Below, piece by piece: positions 6,179-10,609 of a DNA stretch of 10,609 bases. A model generated the notes under the pieces. The model had not been told where the DNA came from, made no database searches, and saw only the letters and a list, made by a program, of their open reading frames with translations. The position numbers and the translations under genes were made by a program. Location of the stretch: NCBI GenBank assembly GCA_959604655.1, contig CAUHCL010000074.1:1-10609 (forward strand), written 5' to 3'. The first letter of the stretch is position 1, and each line of letters begins with the position of its first letter. The DNA comes from an uncultured Alistipes sp. Its GTDB lineage: Bacteria > Bacteroidota > Bacteroidia > Bacteroidales > Rikenellaceae.

Positions 6179-7525
6179 ATGGAGAGAGACGTTATCGATT
6201 TCGGCACCGTGAAGGTAGCCTCGCTTTTCCGACGACTGTTCATCCCCACGCTGCTGGGAATGCTGAGCATTTCGGCCGTGACGGCCATCGACGGCATATT
6301 CGTGGGTCACGGCGTGGGCAGCGACGGCATAGCCGCCGTCAACATCTGCATCCCCCTGCTCATGATCTTCATGGGCTTCGGCCTCATGGTCGGCGTGGGC
6401 TGCTCGGTCGTGGCGGCCATACATCTGGGGCGCGGGCGCATACGTGCCGCGCGCATCAACGTGACGCAGGCCCTGGCGTTCGTCAGCATAGTCACCGTGG
6501 CAGTGACGGCGGCGATAATGGTGTTCGCGCGCCCCGTGGCGCTGGCGCTGGGATCGTCCGAGACGCTGCTGCCGCAGGTGCTCGACTACATGCTGTGGTT
6601 CATGCCCTCGATGGTATTCAACATGTGGATATCGGTCGGGCTGTTCATCATACGCATGGACGGCGCGCCGAAGGTGGCCATGTGGTGCAGCGTGCTGTCG
6701 GCCGTGCTCAACGTCGTGCTCGACTACGTGTTCATCTTCCCGCTCGGATGGGGCGTGCGCGGCGCCGCCTTCGCCACGTCGCTCAGCGAGGTGGCGGGCG
6801 GAGTGATGGCCATGGGATATCTGCTGCTGTTCGCCCGCACGATGCGGCCCGAGAGGGTGAAGTGGAGCGTGAAGAGCATGCGGCTGTCGCTGCGCAATCT
6901 GGGATACCAGTGCCGCGTGGGCTCGTCGGCCATGCTCGGCGAGCTGACCATGGCCATGCTGATGTTCATGGGCAACCGCACCTTCATGCACTACCTGGGC
7001 GACGACGGGGTGGGAGCGTTCGGCATAGCGTGCTACTACGCGCCGTTCGCATTCATGGTGGGCAATGCCATAGCCCAGTCGGCGCAGCCCATCATAAGCT
7101 ACAATTTCGGCATCGGCGACAGCGAGCGCGTGGGTTCGGCGGGGCGCATAGCGCTGTTCACGGCCGTGCTGTGCGGCTCGGTGAGCATGGCCGTATTCAT
7201 GCTGTTCCCGCGACAGCTCGTGGGGCTTTTCCTGCAACCCGACCTCGCCGCGGCACGCATAGCCGCCTCGGGACTGCCGCTGTTCGCCACGGGATTCGTG
7301 TTCTTCATATCGAACCTTGCGGTGATAGGCTACAACCAGAGTCTGGAGCGCGTAGCTCCCGCCACGCTGCTGGCCGTGCTGCGCGGATTCGTATTTCTGG
7401 TGCCCGCGTTCCTGCTGCTGCCCGAGGTGCTCGGCACGGCGGGGATATGGCTGGCCATGCCCGCGTCGGAGATGTGCACCGCGGCCGTCGCGGCACTGCT
7501 CTATCTGCGCCGCCGCGCCGCCTGA
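6179..7525 (+). CDS. MATE-family multidrug/cation efflux transporter
   Basis: 448 residues, about 12 membrane helices, inner membrane. Members export drugs or other cationic compounds against Na+ or H+. Family features: the first helix leads into DGIFVGHGVGSDGIAAVNICIPL (38-60); the segment RMDGAPKVAMWCSVLSAVLN followed by VVLDYVFIFPLG (159-190) is the typical helix 5 region; and AQPIISYNFGIGD (302-314) is the matching helix 8 region in the second half. Residues 196-260 cover the link between the two six-helix bundles. The substrate cannot be told from the sequence. It starts after a long leader with its own promoter. Its last 25 bp overlap the end of the convergent gene at 7501-8751. Confidence 0.95.
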   Translation: MERDVIDFGTVKVASLFRRLFIPTLLGMLSISAVTAIDGIFVGHGVGSDGIAAVNICIPLLMIFMGFGLMVGVGCSVVAAIHLGRGRIRAARINVTQALAFVSIVTVAVTAAIMVFARPVALALGSSETLLPQVLDYMLWFMPSMVFNMWISVGLFIIRMDGAPKVAMWCSVLSAVLNVVLDYVFIFPLGWGVRGAAFATSLSEVAGGVMAMGYLLLFARTMRPERVKWSVKSMRLSLRNLGYQCRVGSSAMLGELTMAMLMFMGNRTFMHYLGDDGVGAFGIACYYAPFAFMVGNAIAQSAQPIISYNFGIGDSERVGSAGRIALFTAVLCGSVSMAVFMLFPRQLVGLFLQPDLAAARIAASGLPLFATGFVFFISNLAVIGYNQSLERVAPATLLAVLRGFVFLVPAFLLLPEVLGTAGIWLAMPASEMCTAAVAALLYLRRRAA

Positions 7526-8751
7526 TCCGTGCGGCGGCGGAACAGAAGCATGTCGCCCTCGCCCACGTTGAGCTCCGTGGAATATGCCGAGGCGGCGCAG
7601 GCCGAACCGTCGGGCAGCACGCGTTCGGCATCGTCGTCGACCGCGACCGTGACGCGCTGCGGATGATAGAGATCGCGGTTTACGATCATCAGATATTCGT
7701 AGCCGCCGTTGCGCAGATGCGATACCAGCAGCCCCTCGCCGTCGGAATCGACGCGGCCCACCCATTGCGGCAATCGGCCGAGGCGGTGCGTGCCGTCGGG
7801 GATGGCGGCGCCCGTATGGCCCGTCGAGATCACCTCGGCGCCGAGGAAGACGCGCGCGAGGGCATGCACCTCGCGGTTGAGTTCGCGCACCAGATCGTAG
7901 ACCTCGGTGCGGCGGCCGCGCTCGTCGATCGGGGCGTTGTGGAAGTTCCACGTCTCGGTCCCGGGCGTGGTGTAGGTGAAATATTGTATACCCTGCGCGC
8001 CATAGGCCAGATTGCCGAATATCTGCAACCGCAGCGACGCCCGCGTGGCCACGGGATAGGGGTCGTGGGCCGTGGAGAGCGCGAAGGCCCAGAAGGGGAT
8101 TCCCGCGCGACGCGATTCGGCCGCCACATCTTCGAGGTTGGCCCAGAACTCGGGGCGCACGCGGTCGGCGAGGACGGGATAGTTGTCGAACGAGACCATC
8201 CCCAAGCCCACCTCGTCGATGAAACGCCGCACGTAGTCGGCATAGGTCTCCGAGTGCAGGTCGCGCGGCGAGACGTAGTTGGGCAGCAGATTGAGATAGA
8301 GCATGCGCTTATCGTCGACCGAGCGTATGCGCGCGGCCCAAGCCGCCAGCTCGGGGAAAGCGTCGCATATGGGTTCGTCACGCAGGAAATAGCCAGCGTT
8401 GGCCTTGTCGCGGCGGAAGCGGCGCACGGTGGCCTCGGGGTCGTCGGCCAGTTCGGCACACGTGATGAGGATCTTCACTCCCGTGCCGCGCGCAGCCTTG
8501 AGCGCCGCGGCCACGTCGTCGGCCCGCGTGAAGTGCGAGAACGAGAGGTTGAATCCCGCGTCGGCCAGCTCGCGGTAGCGTTCCGCGGTGACCTGCTCGC
8601 CCAGCAGGGAGTACCACGCCATGACGGGGAACTCTCCGCCCGTGGGGTTGGTGTAGACGTGGGGGTTGCGGGGTTGCGCCCCGACCTGTGCGGGAGCTGC
8701 CGCCGACAGAATTACGGCCGCGGCTGCGATGTGCATAAGGACTCTTTTCAT
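7501..8751 (-). CDS. Secreted TIM-barrel glycosidase-like protein
   Basis: 416 residues. It starts at the ATG at 8751, which gives a Sec signal peptide (MKRVLMHIAAAAVILSAAAPAQVGA, cut near residue 25); the 67-codon open extension upstream is repeat DNA. The mature part reads as a (beta/alpha)8 barrel: PVMAWYSL (42-49), FNLSFSHF (67-74), VKILITC (92-98), AGYFLRDEP (119-127), MVSFDNYP (185-192), IPFWAFAL (218-225), and GAQGIQYFTY (251-260). A beta-rich end domain follows (about 335-405). Glu126 in the RDEP motif is at the place of a clan GH-A acid/base residue; this is inference. I do not assign a GH family; GH42-like or an unclassified Bacteroidetes glycosidase are candidates. The last residues (TDQAARRRR) lie in the overlap with the MATE gene. 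Probably periplasmic. Confidence 0.75.
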   Translation of the reverse strand: MKRVLMHIAAAAVILSAAAPAQVGAQPRNPHVYTNPTGGEFPVMAWYSLLGEQVTAERYRELADAGFNLSFSHFTRADDVAAALKAARGTGVKILITCAELADDPEATVRRFRRDKANAGYFLRDEPICDAFPELAAWAARIRSVDDKRMLYLNLLPNYVSPRDLHSETYADYVRRFIDEVGLGMVSFDNYPVLADRVRPEFWANLEDVAAESRRAGIPFWAFALSTAHDPYPVATRASLRLQIFGNLAYGAQGIQYFTYTTPGTETWNFHNAPIDERGRRTEVYDLVRELNREVHALARVFLGAEVISTGHTGAAIPDGTHRLGRLPQWVGRVDSDGEGLLVSHLRNGGYEYLMIVNRDLYHPQRVTVAVDDDAERVLPDGSACAASAYSTELNVGEGDMLLFRRRTDQAARRRR

Positions 8752-8831
8752 GGGTATCGTCGGTTGGTTGATATCGTAGGTTTCGGGGGCAGGGCTGCTG
8801 CTCGGAGCGAGGCCTGCGGAGTGCTGTTCGC

Positions 8832-9014
8832 CGACGGCGGTCGGAATGCGACAGCAGTCCGCCGCGTGGGGCGGCGGCGAACTGCACGACTCTGCGAGTC
8901 GCAAAAAAGCATTCGTCAGCGATGCCAATCCTCGCCTGCGGCTCGGTGGCATGACGCAACATGTTGCAGTCCGCAGGACTGCGCGGGCCGCAGCCTCTGC
9001 CCCGCGGAGGCCCG
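8832..9014 (+). repeat. Structured intergenic repeat, copy 3 (short complete form)
   Basis: Shows the blocks in order: head 8832-8885, hairpin CGACTC-TGC-GAGTCG (8887-8901), core 8921-8956 with ATGCCA/TGGCAT ends, hairpin GCAGTCC-GCA-GGACTGC (8966-8982), and tail 8983-9014. Similarity to copy 1 is near identity in head and tail, while the hairpin stems have different bases but stay paired. The head extends leftward to about 8817 (GGAGTGCTGTTCGC), which also precedes the head in copy 4. Lies between the two glycosidase-like genes. Confidence 0.8.
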
Positions 9015-9022
9015 AGCACTTT

Positions 9023-9090
9023 CGCCGCTAAGCGGCGTTATCTTCGGCGGCTCGCACCTTTGGTGCGACCCCCGCAGCCGCCGAAGATAA
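9023..9090. repeat. Nested hairpins beside repeat copy 3
   Basis: A 6-bp hairpin (9023-9028 with 9032-9037, loop TAA) abuts a larger structure: a perfect 15-bp stem (9038-9052 with 9076-9090) enclosing a 7-bp hairpin (9052-9058 with 9062-9068, loop TTT). It sits about 70 bp after the stop of the gene at 9161-10450 and could stop or protect that transcript. However, there is no T-run on the minus strand, so it is not a standard terminator. The rest of 8752-9160 has no recognisable gene. Confidence 0.65.
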
Positions 9091-9160
9091 ATCTTAACGA
9101 GCAATCCACCGTCAGCAAACGGCATAAAACATGGCGGCTCGCCTCTTCACGCGCCCACGC

Positions 9161-10450
9161 TCACCATGTGCCGCGCAGCTCGGGTTCGGCGCGTTCGATG
9201 CCGCGGCGTATGTCGTCCCACAGATCGAACCCTATCACCTGACAGATGTCGAACACCATGAGCCCCTCGCTGTCGCGCAGGCAGACGTACACGGCATCCT
9301 CGATATTATCCTCGTGGTTGAGCGCATAGATGGTGGCATACATGCGGCAATCCTCCTTTATGAGATTCTTGGCCCGCACGATGGAGTACTCGATCGATTC
9401 GTGGTCGTCGAGCCCGAATATGCGCTCCAGATAGGCGCCCAGCATGAATGCGTCGATGCGGTCGGCGAAGCCCGCGCGCATGTAGTCGCTGTCGCACCAC
9501 ACGTCGGTGTAGGGATCCCTGTGCATGGCGTGGCGCGGGCTGGCCCAGTTCTGCGCCGTGCCGTACATGCCGTAGATCCACGACGCGGCCCAGTAGACCA
9601 CCTCGGTGTCGGGACGTATGCCCTTTATCTCGTCGCGCACGCGGCCTATGAAGTCGCTTATCACCTTGGCGCGGTAGCTCCACCACGCGCGGTAGTGCTT
9701 GCCCGCCACCACGCCGCCCTCGGCGTCGAACGAGAAGATGTCCTCGGGCCAGCGCTCCACCTCGGTGCCGAGGTAGCGCTCGAAGTCGCGGCGCGAGAAT
9801 TCGGAGAAGTCGCCGAACATGTCGGGATAGCGGCAGTAGTCGAGCGAATAGCCGTCGATGTCGTAACGCTCCGCGATCTCGCGCACGAAACTCAGGGCGT
9901 ACTCTTGATTCTCGGGCATGGCGGGGTTGAGGAACGCCGCCACCTTGTCGCTCTGCTCGCGGATGTCGACCATCCCCTGCGGGGTGTACTCCACGCACGT
10001 ACGCCCCGCAAATGGGTCGGGGTCGTAGTAGGCGGGGCCTTTGCGGCGCACGGGCGAGCCGACGGGAAAGAGGGTCGTGCCCGCCGTGACCTTCATGCCG
10101 CGCGCATGCGCCGCGTCGATGAAGTATTGCAGGTAGTCCCAGTCGCGCTCGGGACGCAGGCCGCCCGATTCCTCCATCGGGGGAACTATGTCGCTGCGGT
10201 AGAGCGCCTCGCCCTCGACCGAGCGCACGTCGACCACTATGCGGTTGAAACCCGCCTCGCGGGCCTTGTCGAGATAGTAATCCACCGAATCGCGCTGCGA
10301 CATGCGGGCGAAGTTGGCCGTGGCGTCGATCCACAGATATTTGGGTTTCCCGCCCGCTGTCTCGGGGGCGGTGCGGCCGCACGATGTCATGCAGCATATG
10401 GCGGCTGCCGTGAGGGCGGCCGCGACGAATTTCAGACTCGGAGCATTCAT
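9161..10450 (-). CDS. GHL10-like (family 10 glycosidase-like) lipoprotein
   Basis: 429 residues. The N-terminus is a lipoprotein signal with lipobox MTSC (Cys24). No acidic cluster follows the cysteine, so surface export by the Bacteroidetes lipoprotein export signal is not indicated; a periplasmic-side lipoprotein is likelier. The mature protein resembles the GHL10 (DUF187) glycosyl-hydrolase-like barrel: KYLWIDATA (37-45), FNRIVVDVRSVEGEALY (68-84) as the first strands, GMKVTAGTTLFPVG (118-131), FLNPAMPENQEY (173-184), then the family's hallmark YDIDGYSLDYCRYP (196-209), and EVVYWAASW (283-291). The substrate is unknown; some relatives act on peptidoglycan or other glycans. It is 409 bp upstream, on the same strand, of the other secreted glycosidase-like gene, with a repeat copy between, so co-transcription is uncertain. 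No clear promoter box seen upstream. Confidence 0.82.
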   Translation of the reverse strand: MNAPSLKFVAAALTAAAICCMTSCGRTAPETAGGKPKYLWIDATANFARMSQRDSVDYYLDKAREAGFNRIVVDVRSVEGEALYRSDIVPPMEESGGLRPERDWDYLQYFIDAAHARGMKVTAGTTLFPVGSPVRRKGPAYYDPDPFAGRTCVEYTPQGMVDIREQSDKVAAFLNPAMPENQEYALSFVREIAERYDIDGYSLDYCRYPDMFGDFSEFSRRDFERYLGTEVERWPEDIFSFDAEGGVVAGKHYRAWWSYRAKVISDFIGRVRDEIKGIRPDTEVVYWAASWIYGMYGTAQNWASPRHAMHRDPYTDVWCDSDYMRAGFADRIDAFMLGAYLERIFGLDDHESIEYSIVRAKNLIKEDCRMYATIYALNHEDNIEDAVYVCLRDSEGLMVFDICQVIGFDLWDDIRRGIERAEPELRGTW

Positions 10451-10518
10451 TTCAAGATAAAGGTTTTTCGTTGCAGGCGGCCGTCATAAGGTTGCGGCCG
10501 AAAATATGTCGACGGATC

Positions 10519-10609
10519 GGGGTGGCATGACGCGCTTTGCTTTCGGGCTGCGGAATGCTGTTCGCCGACGGCGGCAGGAGTGCTTCAGCAGTCCGCCGCG
10601 TGGGGGCGG
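10519..10609 (+). repeat. Structured intergenic repeat, copy 4 (cut by window end)
   Basis: Contains the core fragment GGTGGCATGACG (10521-10532), then GGAATGCTGTTCGC and the GC-rich head from 10566 to the end, resembling 8832-8872 with a few differences around 10575-10586. Here the core fragment comes before a head, so blocks may occur in tandem or be rearranged. It lies about 70 bp upstream of the lipoprotein gene start. Confidence 0.65.

Noticed and set aside
8752..8952. 67-codon N-terminal extension of the glycosidase-like protein
   Set aside because: The ATG at 8751 gives a clean signal peptide; the extension covers repeat copy 3.
6097..9090. A 997-codon plus-strand open frame
   Set aside because: It runs out of frame through the MATE gene and antisense through the glycosidase-like gene and the repeat; composition is His/Arg/Ala-rich and lacks domains.

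Overview
The window looks like chromosomal DNA from a GC-rich member of the Bacteroidales, most likely Alistipes or another Rikenellaceae. I infer this from the protein style, the RNase P RNA, and three promoter boxes that fit the Bacteroidetes TAnnTTTG -7 consensus. One of these boxes has a TTTG -33 box at the right distance. Genus placement is an inference from sequence style, not a database result.

Layout, left to right. Positions 1-485 hold a long structured non-coding repeat. Next, on the minus strand, comes a housekeeping block: lipA (lipoyl synthase), lipB (octanoyltransferase), recJ (single-strand exonuclease), then the RNase P RNA gene rnpB with a clear intrinsic terminator. Divergent from lipA is an adenine phosphoribosyltransferase-like gene (plus strand), with facing TAnnTTTG boxes between them. 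After a repeat-bearing 377-bp gap come a small GlsB/YeaQ-type membrane protein and a MATE-family efflux pump, both plus strand. The MATE gene has a recognisable promoter and a roughly 200-nt leader with a terminator-like hairpin. Its 3' end overlaps, tail to tail by 25 bp, a minus-strand secreted TIM-barrel glycosidase-like gene. Further right is a second minus-strand gene, a GHL10-like lipoprotein. The two are separated by another copy of the repeat.

How the genes relate: LipB transfers octanoate from acyl-carrier protein to target domains and LipA inserts the two sulfurs, so lipA-lipB is a complete endogenous lipoylation route. recJ lies 14 bp behind lipB and probably shares its transcript. 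The two right-hand exported proteins fit the glycan-degrading habit of gut Bacteroidales, but no SusC/SusD pair or regulator is present in the window.

The least explained content is the interspersed repeat family (four copies or part-copies, three plus and one minus). Its conserved blocks are separated by hairpins whose stems differ in sequence between copies but remain paired. The leader ahead of the MATE gene is the second item worth following. I found no CRISPR array, tRNA, transposase, or defence system.
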